From DAOVRD01 sp964521715 (lineage in GTDB: Bacteria; Planctomycetota; Brocadiia; SM23-32), in contig CAZFSS010000002.1 in NCBI GenBank assembly GCA_964521715.1, positions 1-64,000 of the forward strand: a stretch of DNA of 64,000 bases. The letters run 5' to 3'. A program made the translations under genes and the position numbers. Below the pieces are notes generated by a model. That model did no database searches, was not told the DNA's origin, and saw nothing but the letters and a program-made list of their open reading frames with translations. Shown one piece after another: positions 23,940-33,297 of this stretch (positions are counted from its first letter, which is position 1; every line of letters begins with the position of its first letter).

Positions 23940-24785
23940 GTGGGCGAGAAACCGGAACAGGAAGGCCTGAGCGCTCTGCGACCCCCGACGGCAGGCGTGG
24001 AGGCATGGCGCCTCTCGCGCGGCGCTCCGCCGGCCCGTCAGCGCGACGAGGTCGCCGTGGAAGCGCCCGTCGTGATCGACGTGCAGGACGTGGGCAGCTA
24101 CAGCCTGGTGTGCACGCCGGCTGACACGCGTGCCCTGGCCCTCGGCTTCGCCTTCACCGAGGGCATCATCCAGGGCATGGCGGACGTGGTCCTGCTCTCC
24201 GACTGCGAGGAAGAGCCGGGCGTCGTGCGCATGCGACTGGCGGACGCCCGCAACGCCCGGGGACCGGACAGGAACCTGACGGTCCTGACGTCCTGCGGCA
24301 TCTGCGGGAGCCGTCAGGCCGTCGAAGCTTTCCTGAGTGCGGCTCCCCGCGTGGGCGATACGCTCCGGATGCCGGCGGAGCTCCTCCAGGGAGTCTTCGA
24401 AGAGATGCGGGCGCGCCAGCAGCTCTTCGCCCGGACGGGAGGCACGCACGCCGCCGCCGCCTTCGATGCTGCTGGCCGCATAGTGGCGTTCGCAGAGGAC
24501 GTGGGACGCCACAACGCCCTCGACAAGGCCATCGGCAAGTGCCTCCTGGCGGACCAGAAGACGGCGGGCTGCGGCGTGGCGCTGTCGGGCCGCGCGAGCT
24601 TTGAGCTGATCGCGAAGTGCGCCCGAGCGGGGATCGAGCTCGCGGCGGCGGTCTCGGCCCCCACGTCGCTGGCGGTCGAAGCGGCGGAGCGCTCGGGGAT
24701 CACGCTCTGCGGCTTCGTCAGGGGCGATCGCGTCACCGTCTACACGCATCCCCACAGGATGGCCCCGGAGCCCGTCCGCGGCTGA
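23940..24785 (+). CDS. fdhD: Formate dehydrogenase accessory sulfurtransferase
   Basis: A 281-residue FdhD, which transfers sulfur from a desulfurase to the Mo/W cofactor of formate dehydrogenase and is required for its activity. Visible are the GFAFTEGII segment, the SCGICG motif carrying the CxxC cysteines, GGTHAAAAFDAAG, and EDVGRHNALDKAIG. It starts at GTG 23940. Its presence in the operon supports the assignment of fdhA as a genuine formate dehydrogenase. Confidence 0.94.
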   Translation: MGEKPEQEGLSALRPPTAGVEAWRLSRGAPPARQRDEVAVEAPVVIDVQDVGSYSLVCTPADTRALALGFAFTEGIIQGMADVVLLSDCEEEPGVVRMRLADARNARGPDRNLTVLTSCGICGSRQAVEAFLSAAPRVGDTLRMPAELLQGVFEEMRARQQLFARTGGTHAAAAFDAAGRIVAFAEDVGRHNALDKAIGKCLLADQKTAGCGVALSGRASFELIAKCARAGIELAAAVSAPTSLAVEAAERSGITLCGFVRGDRVTVYTHPHRMAPEPVRG

Positions 24786-24828
24786 CTGCCGCTTGCCGCG
24801 CCGGTTGCCCGAGCCAAGGAGCAACGAC

Positions 24829-25818
24829 ATGCGCAGCCTGCTGATCGTCGCAGTGATAGGAGCCGCAGGGCTGACCGTAGTGGCCGGCATTCTCCTCGCA
24901 GGCAGGCGTCCCTCATCGGGAGCGAAGGGCAAGGAAGGGCCCCGCGAGCTGATCGTCTTCCACGCCGGCAGCCTCTCCGTGCCCTTCGGCGAGCTGTCCG
25001 ACCTGTTCAGCCGGAAGCATCCGGGCGTCACGGTCAAGGCGGAGGCGGCCGGCAGCCGCGACACCGCGCGCAAGGTCAGCGACCTGGGCCGCCGGTGCGA
25101 CGTGCTTGGGTCGGCCGACTACAGGGTCGTCGAGAACCTGCTGATGCCGGAGTTGGCAGACTTCAACATCCGCTTCGCCACCAACCGCATGGGGATCGCC
25201 TACACAGACGCCTCGCGCAAGGCAAAGGAGATCGGGCCGGAGAACTGGCCGGACGTGCTGCTGGAGCCGGAGGTGGCGTTCGGCCGCTCGGACCCGGACA
25301 GCGATCCCTGCGGATACCGCACCGTGATGGTCTTCCAGCTTGCCGAGAGGCATTACGGCAGGCCCGGACTGGCCGCCCTGCTGGAGGAGAAGGACGGCGC
25401 CAGGTTCATCCGGCCCAAGGAGACCGACCTGCTGGCCCTGCTCGAGGCCGGCGAGATCGACTACATGTTCATCTACCGCTCGGTGGCCCGGCAGCACGGG
25501 CTCAAGTTCCTCGACCTGCCGGACGACGTGAACCTCGGCTCTGCGGACCTGGCCGACTCATACGCGACGGCGCAGGTGAAGGTGACCGGCAAGGAACCGG
25601 GGGAGTTCCTCACGCACGTCGGTGAGCCGATCGTCTACTCGGTGACGATCCCGAAGAACGCCCCCAGTCCCGACCTGGCGGAGCAATACGTCGCGCTGCT
25701 GCTGTCACCCGAGGGGCGGCAGATCATGGACAGGAACGGTCAGGCGCCGATTGTGCCACCCTTGACCGGGGAGCATGACCGGCTGCCTGCGGGCCTCAAG
25801 CCCTGCTTCGAGCAGTAG
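24829..25818 (+). CDS. wtpA: Tungstate/molybdate ABC transporter substrate-binding protein
   Basis: A 329-residue extracytoplasmic binding protein of the WtpA/ModA class for tungstate or molybdate. The N terminus is a hydrophobic membrane anchor or signal segment without a lipobox cysteine. After it comes the LIVFHAGSLSVPF strand, which has the Ser residues that bind oxyanion. SDPDSDPCGYRT, with further ligands, and VARQHGLKFLDLP follow. A strong AAGGAG site precedes the ATG. Wtp proteins usually favour tungstate, but sequence alone does not show the metal. Confidence 0.9.
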   Translation: MRSLLIVAVIGAAGLTVVAGILLAGRRPSSGAKGKEGPRELIVFHAGSLSVPFGELSDLFSRKHPGVTVKAEAAGSRDTARKVSDLGRRCDVLGSADYRVVENLLMPELADFNIRFATNRMGIAYTDASRKAKEIGPENWPDVLLEPEVAFGRSDPDSDPCGYRTVMVFQLAERHYGRPGLAALLEEKDGARFIRPKETDLLALLEAGEIDYMFIYRSVARQHGLKFLDLPDDVNLGSADLADSYATAQVKVTGKEPGEFLTHVGEPIVYSVTIPKNAPSPDLAEQYVALLLSPEGRQIMDRNGQAPIVPPLTGEHDRLPAGLKPCFEQ

Positions 25819-25830
25819 GGAGGAATCGTC

Positions 25831-26643
25831 ATGTCCGCAAGCGAAGGCGGCGTGCGGGGACGCGGCAGCCCGTGGTTCCACGTGGCCATGGCGGCGCTGG
25901 GTTCATGCGTCCTGCTGTTGGTCGTGGCGCCCTTGCTCGGGCTGGTGCTGTCGTCATCCTCGCCCGAGCTGCTCGGCGCCCTGAAGGATGAAGAGGTCAG
26001 GGCGTCCATTCGGCTCACGCTGGCGGCCGGGCTGGCTGCGGCTGCGGCGGGCACGGTGACCGGCGTCCCGCTGGCATACCTGCTCGCCCGCAGGCGTTTC
26101 CCCGGCCGGTCGGTGCTGCTGGCCGTCATCGACCTGCCGATCATCATCCCCCACTCGGCGGCGGGCATAGCGCTGCTGGCGCTCGTGGGGCGGCGGTCGC
26201 TTCTCGGTTCGGCGCTCGGCAGTTTCGTCGGGACGTTCCAGGGCATTGCCGTGGCGATGGCCTTCGTGTCGATGCCTTTCCTGGTCAACGCGGCGCGCGC
26301 CGGCTTCGAGGCCGTGCCAGAAAGGCTCGAGAAGGCTGCACGCACGCTCGGCGCTTCGCCCGCGCGGGCCTTCTTCACCATATCCGTGCCGATGGCGTGG
26401 CGGGACATCCTGTCCGGCATGATCCTGATGTGGGCGCGCGGCATCAGCGAGTTCGGCGCCGTCGTCATCATCGCCTACCATCCCATGACGACGCCCGTGC
26501 TCGTTTTCCAGCGGTTCAACGATTACGGGCTCGCCTACGCCAGGTCGGCGGCGGTGGTCCTGATCCTCATCTGCGTGTCGATCTTCGCGGTCCTGCGTTT
26601 CGTGGCCGGCGTGCGCCGAAGGGAGGTCTCGCAGAGTGCTTGA
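25831..26643 (+). CDS. wtpB: Tungstate/molybdate ABC transporter permease
   Basis: A 270-residue inner membrane permease with about six transmembrane helices and the EAA-type cytoplasmic loop (KAARTLGASPARAFFTISVPM) that contacts the ATPase. An RGISEFGAVVIIAYHP stretch near the C-terminal end is typical of molybdate/tungstate permeases. GGGAGGAA precedes the ATG 12 bases after wtpA. Its stop overlaps the wtpC GTG start by eight bases. Confidence 0.93.
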   Translation: MSASEGGVRGRGSPWFHVAMAALGSCVLLLVVAPLLGLVLSSSSPELLGALKDEEVRASIRLTLAAGLAAAAAGTVTGVPLAYLLARRRFPGRSVLLAVIDLPIIIPHSAAGIALLALVGRRSLLGSALGSFVGTFQGIAVAMAFVSMPFLVNAARAGFEAVPERLEKAARTLGASPARAFFTISVPMAWRDILSGMILMWARGISEFGAVVIIAYHPMTTPVLVFQRFNDYGLAYARSAAVVLILICVSIFAVLRFVAGVRRREVSQSA

Positions 26644-27673
26644 GCTCCGCGGCATCTCGAAACGGCTGGAAGCCTTCCGCCTGACAGACGTGAACCTGTC
26701 CCTGGCACCGGGCGAGTACTTCGTCCTGCTCGGCCCCTCGGGGGTGGGCAAGACGGTGCTCCTGGAGATCGTGGCGGGCCTGATCCGTCCGGACTCGGGC
26801 CGCATCCTGTGGCAGGACGCGGACATCACCGACCTGCCGCCCGAGGCCCGCGGTTTCGCCGTCGTCTACCAGGATTACGCCCTTTTCCCCCACATGAGCG
26901 TGGCGCGGAACATCGCCTACGGTCCGCGAGCCCGCGGGCGCGGCCGACGCGAGGCCGCCCGCAGCACGCGTGAACTCGCCGAGAAGGTCGGCATCGCCGA
27001 TCTGCTCGGGCGCCGCCCCCTGAGCCTGTCCGGCGGGGAGCAGCAGCGCGTGGCCCTCGCACGGGCGCTCGCGACCCGGCCCCACGCGCTCCTGCTGGAC
27101 GAGCCCCTCTGCTCCGTCGACGCGCACCTGCGCACGCGCCTGCGCAAGGAGCTCAAGCGCATCCACCGGGAAAGCGGCACGACGTTCCTGCACGTGACGC
27201 ACGACACGGACGAGGCGCTCTACCTGGCGGACCGCGTCGGCGTGATGCTGGGCGGCACGGTCCGGCAGGTCGGCGTGCCCGAGGACCTTTTTCACAAGCC
27301 GTCGGACCCGGACGTCGCCGCCTTCCTGGGCATGCGGAACATCCTGCCCGTCGCGTTCGTCCGCCCCGGCGTCTGCTCGGCGCAGGGCGTCGAGGTCCAC
27401 GCCGTCGCCGCCGACGAAGCGACGTCCTTCATCTGGATCCGGCCCGAGGATGTGCTGCTCTCCCGACAGCCCTTCGACTCGAGCGCGCGGAACCAGTTCC
27501 GCTGCGAGGTCAAGGAGTGGGAGCACGTCGGCCCCCTGCTTGCCGTGCACGTGGCAGCCAGCGGCCTCCGGCTGACGGCCCTCATCACCCACGAGTCCTT
27601 CGAGACGCTGGGCGTGCGGGAGGGAGAGGGGCTCTACTGCACCTTCAAGAGCTCCGCCGTGCACTGCTTCTGA
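26636..27673 (+). CDS. wtpC: Tungstate/molybdate ABC transporter ATPase
   Basis: A 345-residue ABC ATPase with Walker A GPSGVGKT, Q-loop VYQDYALFPH, signature LSGGEQQR, Walker B LLLDEP and H-loop VTHDTDEA. Residues from about 235 form a C-terminal regulatory domain of the TOBE type, which in ModC/WtpC relatives binds oxyanion and limits transport. It begins with a GTG inside wtpB and is the last gene of the long operon, ending 16 bases before an oppositely oriented gene. Confidence 0.92.
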   Translation: MLELRGISKRLEAFRLTDVNLSLAPGEYFVLLGPSGVGKTVLLEIVAGLIRPDSGRILWQDADITDLPPEARGFAVVYQDYALFPHMSVARNIAYGPRARGRGRREAARSTRELAEKVGIADLLGRRPLSLSGGEQQRVALARALATRPHALLLDEPLCSVDAHLRTRLRKELKRIHRESGTTFLHVTHDTDEALYLADRVGVMLGGTVRQVGVPEDLFHKPSDPDVAAFLGMRNILPVAFVRPGVCSAQGVEVHAVAADEATSFIWIRPEDVLLSRQPFDSSARNQFRCEVKEWEHVGPLLAVHVAASGLRLTALITHESFETLGVREGEGLYCTFKSSAVHCF

Positions 27674-27689
27674 GCAGGGCCCCGCCCGG

Positions 27690-29201
27690 CTATCGCAGCG
27701 GCCGGCCCGGCGCGGCCGGGCGCCAGAGCGGCGTCTCCCACGGGGCCTCGCTGGACGGGTACATCAGCTTAACGGCCGGCGTGAAGCATCCGTCGTCCGT
27801 GTGGAGACGGGCCTCCACCTGCGCCTCGGCGCCGGGCGGCAGTCGGTCGACGTCGCCCTCATCGCGCCATTCGCTCCATTCGCCGCCGGCGGACCGCGTC
27901 CGGGCCCTGAATCCGACCGACGTGCCGGATGGCGCGTCCGCCAGCGTTATCAGGCGCACGATGCTCTTTGGGCGCGGGCCGCACGTGAACGTGCGCCGCA
28001 CGACCCCGTCCCGGACGTAGAGCGTCCGCGCCCGCCGCTTCAGCCACGGGCGGAAGCCGATGAAGCCGTCTCCGCCATCCCCATCCGTGAAGGCTTCCGC
28101 GATGTGGTGCTCGACGTCGAGCGGCATGAGGTCGGGCGGGTAGATCTCGACGTAGGCGGCGTCATAGAGCTGGGCGAGGCGGATCAGCTCGATCCAGTCC
28201 CCCTGGGGTCGCCAGCCGCCGCCGGCGTTGGTGCCGAGCGCCTGAAACGCCAGGTTCACCAGCCCGTAAGCGGCGTTGACGTCCAGCTCATGGCCCCAGG
28301 ACACGGTCTGAACGCCGGTGTTGGTCTGGCCCCACCCGTTGGACTGGATGTAGAGGAACGGGCTGCGCCGGCCGAGCCGCTCCACCGCCCGCGCGGTCAG
28401 GGGACCGGTGATGTCTATCTCCTGCTTCTGCGGGTACTTGCCCGAATAGGGCAGCTCGGCCACCTTGCCTTTGAGGCAGAACTCCTCGATCAGGACGTCA
28501 AGCTGGTCCACCATGCCGCGCACGAACTTCTCGGGCGTGTAGCCGGGCGGAAGCGGCGCGCCGGACTGCGGATGGAAGATCTCGTCCCACGGTCCGGCCG
28601 ACCAGGTTCCATGGTAGACCGTCACGAGCGGCTCGTCCTTGTAGCGCTCGTACATCGCCCGGTAGACCTGCCGCAGTTGCTTCAGGAACTCGGCGTTGTC
28701 GTAAGGGACGGGCACGCGGATGGGCAGCGAGCCCTTGCCGGGCCCGATCCTGTGCTCCGTGTCGTACAGGCGCACGCCGCCCTGCTCAAACCACGCGGAG
28801 CAGTGTTCGCCGCCGAGCACGCGGATGTGGAGCGTGCGATTGGCGCCCGGGTGGGCGGCGTTGTACTTCCGGACCTCCGCGAGCACATTGTCGAAGCCCG
28901 ACCAGTCGAACTGCTCGTCGGCCGGCTCCAGTTCGGCCCACCGCATCCGAACGGAGGCAGCGTCGAGCCAGGGCACTTCGTGGAAGGCGCGGATGACGCC
29001 CGGCGGCCAGTGGCCCTGGTGAAGCAGGACGACGCCCTCGACGTTCGGCCCGGCGGCCAGCACGTAGGCGCCGTCCCGCTCGGCCACGTTGTCCGTAACG
29101 TCCACGTCCCCCTCCGCCGCCAGGGCAAGGGACGCTGCAAGCGCAATGACCGCAGTCACGCGCAGCGCCAGGCCGGGCCAGATTCCGAAGGTGCTTCCCA
29201 T
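27690..29201 (-). CDS. Secreted TIM-barrel glycosidase-like protein
   Basis: A 503-residue protein with a signal peptide. The first half has the look of a clan GH-A (beta/alpha)8 barrel: a WAELEPADEQFDWSGFD segment typical of GH42/GH5 relatives, TLHIRVLGGEHCSAWF, and later a large helix-rich region. Residues beyond about 400 resemble a beta-sandwich. The expected pair of catalytic glutamates is not obvious by eye, so activity is uncertain. Last gene of the leftward sugar operon, 120 bases after deoC. I start at 29201; the upstream frame would extend it by 17 unlikely residues. Confidence 0.65.
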   Translation of the reverse strand: MGSTFGIWPGLALRVTAVIALAASLALAAEGDVDVTDNVAERDGAYVLAAGPNVEGVVLLHQGHWPPGVIRAFHEVPWLDAASVRMRWAELEPADEQFDWSGFDNVLAEVRKYNAAHPGANRTLHIRVLGGEHCSAWFEQGGVRLYDTEHRIGPGKGSLPIRVPVPYDNAEFLKQLRQVYRAMYERYKDEPLVTVYHGTWSAGPWDEIFHPQSGAPLPPGYTPEKFVRGMVDQLDVLIEEFCLKGKVAELPYSGKYPQKQEIDITGPLTARAVERLGRRSPFLYIQSNGWGQTNTGVQTVSWGHELDVNAAYGLVNLAFQALGTNAGGGWRPQGDWIELIRLAQLYDAAYVEIYPPDLMPLDVEHHIAEAFTDGDGGDGFIGFRPWLKRRARTLYVRDGVVRRTFTCGPRPKSIVRLITLADAPSGTSVGFRARTRSAGGEWSEWRDEGDVDRLPPGAEAQVEARLHTDDGCFTPAVKLMYPSSEAPWETPLWRPAAPGRPLR

Positions 29202-29321
29202 CCCGTCCACTCCGTGCAGAAGGCGGCACTCCCGCAAGCGCGCCGTGTGCAAGGCGACGATAGCGCAGCAGCGCCGACGCGCCAGGGACAGGGCCGCCCG
29301 GTGCTCTGACGGCCCGGCGGC

Positions 29322-30005
29322 TCAGGTCCCAAGCCGTTCCCTGCACTCGTCCAGGATGGCGACGGTGCGGCTGGCCCCGACGCGCGTGACGCCCAGGGCG
29401 CGCACCTCCAGCAGCCTGTCCAGCGTGCGCACGCCGCCGGCCGCCTTGACCTGAACGTGCGCGGGCGAGTGCTTGCGCATCAGCTTCAGGTCCTCGTCCG
29501 TGGCGCCGCCCGTGCCGTAGCCGGTGGACGTCTTGACGAAATCAGCGCCGATCTCGCCGCATATCGTGCACAGCTCGACCTTGTGCTCGTCCTGCAGGTA
29601 GCAGTTCTCGAAGATGACCTTGACGAGCGCGCCACCGTCGTGTCCGGCCTCGACGACCGCCGCGATGTCTTCCCGGACGAAGTCCCAGTCCCTGCTGAGC
29701 ACCTTGCCGACGTTGACCACCATGTCGAGTTCCTGCGCGCCGCCGCGGACGCCTTCCCGCGCCTCGGCCACCTTCATGGCCGTGGTGTGCCCGCCGTGGG
29801 GAAAGCCGACGGTGATGCTGGCCTTGACCGTGCCGCCCGCCAGAAGCTCGACGCACCGCCTCAGGTAGTACGGCTTGATGCAGACGGTGGCGACGTCGCA
29901 CTCGACGGCGATCCGACAGCCTTCCTCCAGGTCCTCGTCGGTCATGACGGGGTTGAGGAGGGAATGGTCTATCATCTTGGCTATCTGTCCGTAGGTGTAA
30001 TCCAT
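29322..30005 (-). CDS. deoC: Deoxyribose-phosphate aldolase
   Basis: A 227-residue class I aldolase of the DeoC family, cleaving 2-deoxyribose 5-phosphate to acetaldehyde and glyceraldehyde 3-phosphate. IDHSLLNP near the N terminus, ELDMVVNVG with the reactive lysine region, VKVIFENCYL, and FVKTSTGYGTGGAT with the second catalytic lysine are all typical. It sits in a sugar operon rather than next to nucleoside genes, so the physiological aldol substrate may differ. Start ATG preceded by AAGGAGCAAGG. Confidence 0.92.
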   Translation of the reverse strand: MDYTYGQIAKMIDHSLLNPVMTDEDLEEGCRIAVECDVATVCIKPYYLRRCVELLAGGTVKASITVGFPHGGHTTAMKVAEAREGVRGGAQELDMVVNVGKVLSRDWDFVREDIAAVVEAGHDGGALVKVIFENCYLQDEHKVELCTICGEIGADFVKTSTGYGTGGATDEDLKLMRKHSPAHVQVKAAGGVRTLDRLLEVRALGVTRVGASRTVAILDECRERLGT

Positions 30006-30032
30006 ACCTTGCTCCTTGGCTGAACGCCCGTC

Positions 30033-31010
30033 CTACCGCCCGATCAGGCCGCCCTTCATGGCGAGCGCGATGCCGCCCAGCGTGCCGGCCTTGTCGCCCA
30101 GCATGGACGGTTCGATCCGCACACCGTCGGCGGGGAACATCCGCACCCGCAGGTGCACCGTCTCCCTGACCGTATCGAACAGCAGCGCCCCGATCTGCGC
30201 GACGCCCCCGCCCAGGACCACCAGGTCCGGGTGGAGCGCCGTGATGACGTTGGCGACGCCGATGCCGAGGTAGCCGGCCGCGCGGACTATCGCTTCCCTC
30301 ACCGCCTCGTCGCCGCCCTCGGCCGCCGCGGCCATTTCCTTGGCCGTTATGCGGGAGACGTCCCCCTCCGTCAGCTCGTGGAGCCGGGGGGCCTGCCCCG
30401 CCCTGACGAGCCGCACTCCCTCGGCAGTGATCGCGGGGCCGCTGGCCAGGGCCTCCAGGCAGCCGCGGTTCCCGCAGCCGCAGCGCGGGCCGTCCGGAAG
30501 GATCGTCTGGTGGCCCAGCTCGCCTGCGGCGCCAAGGGGACCGAGACGCAGCTTGCCGTCGACGGCGATGCCCCCGCCTATCCCCGTGCCAACCGCGAAG
30601 AAGGCCATCGTCGGCGCGTCGAGTCCCCTGCCGTGACCGAACGTCAGCTCCCCCAGCGTCGCCATGCGGACGTCGTTCAGGAGGTAGACGGGGCAGCCGA
30701 GCTTCGGCTCAAGGCTCCCGCGCACGGGCACGTCGCGCCACTGCGTCGGCAGGTTGGGCAGGAACCGGGTCGTCCCGGCCCTCAGGTCAGCCAGGCCGGG
30801 GACGCCGATGCCCACGGCCTCCGGCCTGACGCCGGCCCGCCCGGCCAGTTCGTTGACCAGGCCCGCCATCCGCTCCAGGACGGCGGCAGGACCTTCGTGC
30901 GAGAGCGTGGGGACGCTCCTCTCGCAGAGCACCCGGCCCTCCCCGTCGCCGAGGGCGCACTTGATGTTCGTGCCCCCCAGGTCGACGCTTGCGTACAGGG
31001 TCTTGGCCAT
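30033..31010 (-). CDS. ROK family sugar kinase (glucokinase-like)
   Basis: A 325-residue ROK kinase without the HTH domain that the regulators have. SVDLGGTNIK is the ATP phosphate loop, FFAVGTGIGGGIAVDG and GELGHQT the sugar-binding region with catalytic Asp nearby, and CGCGNRGCLEA the zinc site (CxCGxxGCxE). A glucose, mannose, allose or N-acetylhexosamine could be the substrate. It starts 14 bases after the epimerase, and deoC follows 27 bases later. The chosen ATG at 31010 excludes an unrelated upstream extension that overlaps the epimerase. Confidence 0.9.
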   Translation of the reverse strand: MAKTLYASVDLGGTNIKCALGDGEGRVLCERSVPTLSHEGPAAVLERMAGLVNELAGRAGVRPEAVGIGVPGLADLRAGTTRFLPNLPTQWRDVPVRGSLEPKLGCPVYLLNDVRMATLGELTFGHGRGLDAPTMAFFAVGTGIGGGIAVDGKLRLGPLGAAGELGHQTILPDGPRCGCGNRGCLEALASGPAITAEGVRLVRAGQAPRLHELTEGDVSRITAKEMAAAAEGGDEAVREAIVRAAGYLGIGVANVITALHPDLVVLGGGVAQIGALLFDTVRETVHLRVRMFPADGVRIEPSMLGDKAGTLGGIALAMKGGLIGR

Positions 31011-31024
31011 CGAGCAGCCCGCCG

Positions 31025-31939
31025 TCAGGCAATGAACTGCCGGAGAAACGCCGCGCTCTGCCGCACTGCCTGCAGACGGGTCTTGCGCGACTTCTCGTAG
31101 GCGCGATCCTCGACCTCGATGCAGACGGGACCGTCGTAGCCAACGTCCGTCAGCACGGAGAAGAACCTGCCCCAGTCCACGTCCCCGAGCCCGGGCAGCT
31201 TGGGCGTGTGGAACTCCAGCGGCGCGGCCAGGATGCCCACCTCGTCGAGGCGGGCCCGGTCCACCCGCGCGTCCTTCGCGTGCACGTGGAAGATGCGGTC
31301 GGCGAACTCGCGCAGCGGCTTCACGTAGTCCATCCGCTGCCACACCAGGTGCGAGGGATCGTAGTTCAGGCCGAAGCTCTTGCTGGGTATCTCCTCGAAC
31401 ATCCTGCGCCAGACAGCGGGGCAGTAGGCCAGGTTCTTGCCGCCCGGCCACTCGTCGGCGGTGAACAGCATCGGGCAGTTCTCGATGGCGATGCGCACGC
31501 CGTGGTCTTCGGCGTACTTGACGATGGGCGGCCATCGCTTCTTGAAGACGGGCCAGTTATCCTCCACCGAGCGGGTCCAGTCGCGACCGACGAAGGTGTT
31601 GACCACGCCGACGCCGAGCAGACCGGCGGCGCGGATCACCTTCTTAATGTGGTTGATGTACACGCGCGCTTCCCGGCCGTCCGGCGCCAGAGGGTTGGGG
31701 TAGTAGCCGAGACCGCTGATCTGCACGCCTGCCTCGGCCAGCAGACCGTTCACGTCCGCGGCCCGGCCTTTGCCGAGGCCCACGACGTCGATGTGGGTGA
31801 CCCCCGCGTAGCGCCGCTCGGCCTTGCCCACCGGCCAGCACATGACCTCCACGCAGGCGAATCCCTCCTGGGACGCGAACCTGACCACATCATCGAGCGA
31901 CAGGTCCGGCACGATCGCACTGCAGAATCCGAGTTTCAT
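31025..31939 (-). CDS. Sugar phosphate isomerase/epimerase family protein
   Basis: A 304-residue TIM-barrel protein of the xylose isomerase-like group. Expected metal ligands fall in AIENCP (first Glu), LNYDPSHLVWQ (Asp, His), HVHAKDA (His) and a C-terminal CIEVEDR (Glu). A GAGGAGG ribosome site gives the start at 31939. It lies 11 bases after a Gfo/Idh oxidoreductase. Such pairs commonly remodel keto-sugars or inositols (inosose, 3-keto sugars); the exact reaction is not known. Confidence 0.87.
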   Translation of the reverse strand: MKLGFCSAIVPDLSLDDVVRFASQEGFACVEVMCWPVGKAERRYAGVTHIDVVGLGKGRAADVNGLLAEAGVQISGLGYYPNPLAPDGREARVYINHIKKVIRAAGLLGVGVVNTFVGRDWTRSVEDNWPVFKKRWPPIVKYAEDHGVRIAIENCPMLFTADEWPGGKNLAYCPAVWRRMFEEIPSKSFGLNYDPSHLVWQRMDYVKPLREFADRIFHVHAKDARVDRARLDEVGILAAPLEFHTPKLPGLGDVDWGRFFSVLTDVGYDGPVCIEVEDRAYEKSRKTRLQAVRQSAAFLRQFIA

Positions 31940-31950
31940 GGAACGCCTCC

Positions 31951-33096
31951 TCACAGCTCGACCCAGCGGCCCTCGCGATGGCTCTTCAGGATCGCCTGGC
32001 AGAGGATGATCTCCCGGTGGCCGTCGGCGAAGGTGGGGAAGGTCGCCGGCGCCGAGAAGTCACCGGCCGCGACGTAGTCGTAGAACGCGCGGAAGCACTG
32101 CTTGAACGAGTCCGGGAATCCCTCGTTGTGCCCGCCCGGGAAGTTGGTGAAGGGGACCACGCCTTCGCTGACGAGCGCGGGGTCCCTCAGCAGGCTCTCG
32201 TTCGGCCTGTCGCGGTGGCCGATCCAGAGCTCGTTCGGCTGCTGGCTGTCCCACGCGAGGGCGCGCTTCGAGCCGGCGATCTCGTAGCGGAGGCAGTTCT
32301 TCCGCCCCGCCGTGACCTGGGAGCACCAGAGGCACCCGCGCGCGCCGCTCTTGAAGCGCAGCACGACGCAGCCGTAGTCCTCCGTGTCGATCTCCACAGG
32401 TTCCGTCCCGACCGTCCTCTCCATCTTGGCCTTGAACGTTTCGACCTCGCCCTTGGGACGGCGGCGCACCGGGAAGACGGTCTTCAGGTCCGCCAGCACG
32501 GCGTCGGCCTCCAGGCCCGTGATGGCGTGCATGAGGTCGAGCCAGTGCGTGCCGATGTCCGCGACGGCGCGCAACTGGCCTCCCTGCTCGGCCAGCACGC
32601 GCCAGTTGTAGTCGGTCTCGTAGAAGAGCCAGTCCTGCACGTAGCTGCCGCAGACGGAGTAGACGTCCCCGACGTCGCCGCGGCGGACCATGTCGGCCGC
32701 CTCGAGGTTGAGCGGGTAGAAGCGGATGTTGTAGTTGACGCCGGCGGCCAGGTCGGTCTTGCCGGCCAGCTTCACCAGCTCGGCGGACTCAGCCGAGTTC
32801 ATCGCCAGCGGTTTCTCGCACATGACGTGCTTGCCGGCGTTGAGCGCCGCGCGCGCCATCTCGAAGTGAAGGCGGTTCGGCACGGCGAGGTGCACGGACT
32901 GGGCGTCCGGGTCCTCGAGCACTTCATCGAATCCGCCGTAGGCCTTCGACAGGCCCAGGGACTCAGCCGCCGCCCACGACTCGTCCTCGTCAACGCCGAG
33001 GATGCCGGTGACCCGGATCCCCAGGCGCCTGAGCGCTTCCACGTGAACGGGCCCGATGAATCCCGCCCCGACCACGGCGACGCCGATGTCGTACAT
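31951..33096 (-). CDS. Gfo/Idh/MocA family oxidoreductase
   Basis: A 381-residue Gfo/Idh/MocA oxidoreductase and first gene of the five-gene leftward sugar operon. VVGAGFIGPVHVEA is the Rossmann motif, CEKPLAM the EKP motif with the catalytic lysine, and GTHWLDLMHAITG contains the downstream His/Asp pair. GGGAGGAA precedes the ATG. With the adjacent epimerase, ROK kinase and aldolase, the operon could oxidise, isomerise, phosphorylate and split an imported sugar, a scheme that is inference. Confidence 0.9.
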   Translation of the reverse strand: MYDIGVAVVGAGFIGPVHVEALRRLGIRVTGILGVDEDESWAAAESLGLSKAYGGFDEVLEDPDAQSVHLAVPNRLHFEMARAALNAGKHVMCEKPLAMNSAESAELVKLAGKTDLAAGVNYNIRFYPLNLEAADMVRRGDVGDVYSVCGSYVQDWLFYETDYNWRVLAEQGGQLRAVADIGTHWLDLMHAITGLEADAVLADLKTVFPVRRRPKGEVETFKAKMERTVGTEPVEIDTEDYGCVVLRFKSGARGCLWCSQVTAGRKNCLRYEIAGSKRALAWDSQQPNELWIGHRDRPNESLLRDPALVSEGVVPFTNFPGGHNEGFPDSFKQCFRAFYDYVAAGDFSAPATFPTFADGHREIILCQAILKSHREGRWVEL

Positions 33097-33167
33097 GACG
33101 GCATTCCTCCCACTCGATGCCCGATCTTGCCGGCTCGGGGGCCTGCCCCGGCCCCCGTCCGAGCGAT

Positions 33168-33196
33168 ACGGTAGTCCGGTCCCGAAGGGCTGTCAA
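33168..33196 (-). promoter_or_regulatory. Promoter of the leftward Gfo/Idh sugar operon
   Basis: TTGACA (33191-33196) is followed after 17 bases by TACCGT (33168-33173), reading left, about 70 bases before the start at 33096. The -35 box is perfect and the -10 box weak. Confidence 0.45.
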
Positions 33197-33297
33197 GCGC
33201 GGCCAGAGGGCTATCAGTGACGCGGCGCAACCCCGAGCAGCCTCGCGCCGCGCGGCTATGGACAACTGCGCAGTTGACGTACCGACCCCGCGCGCCC

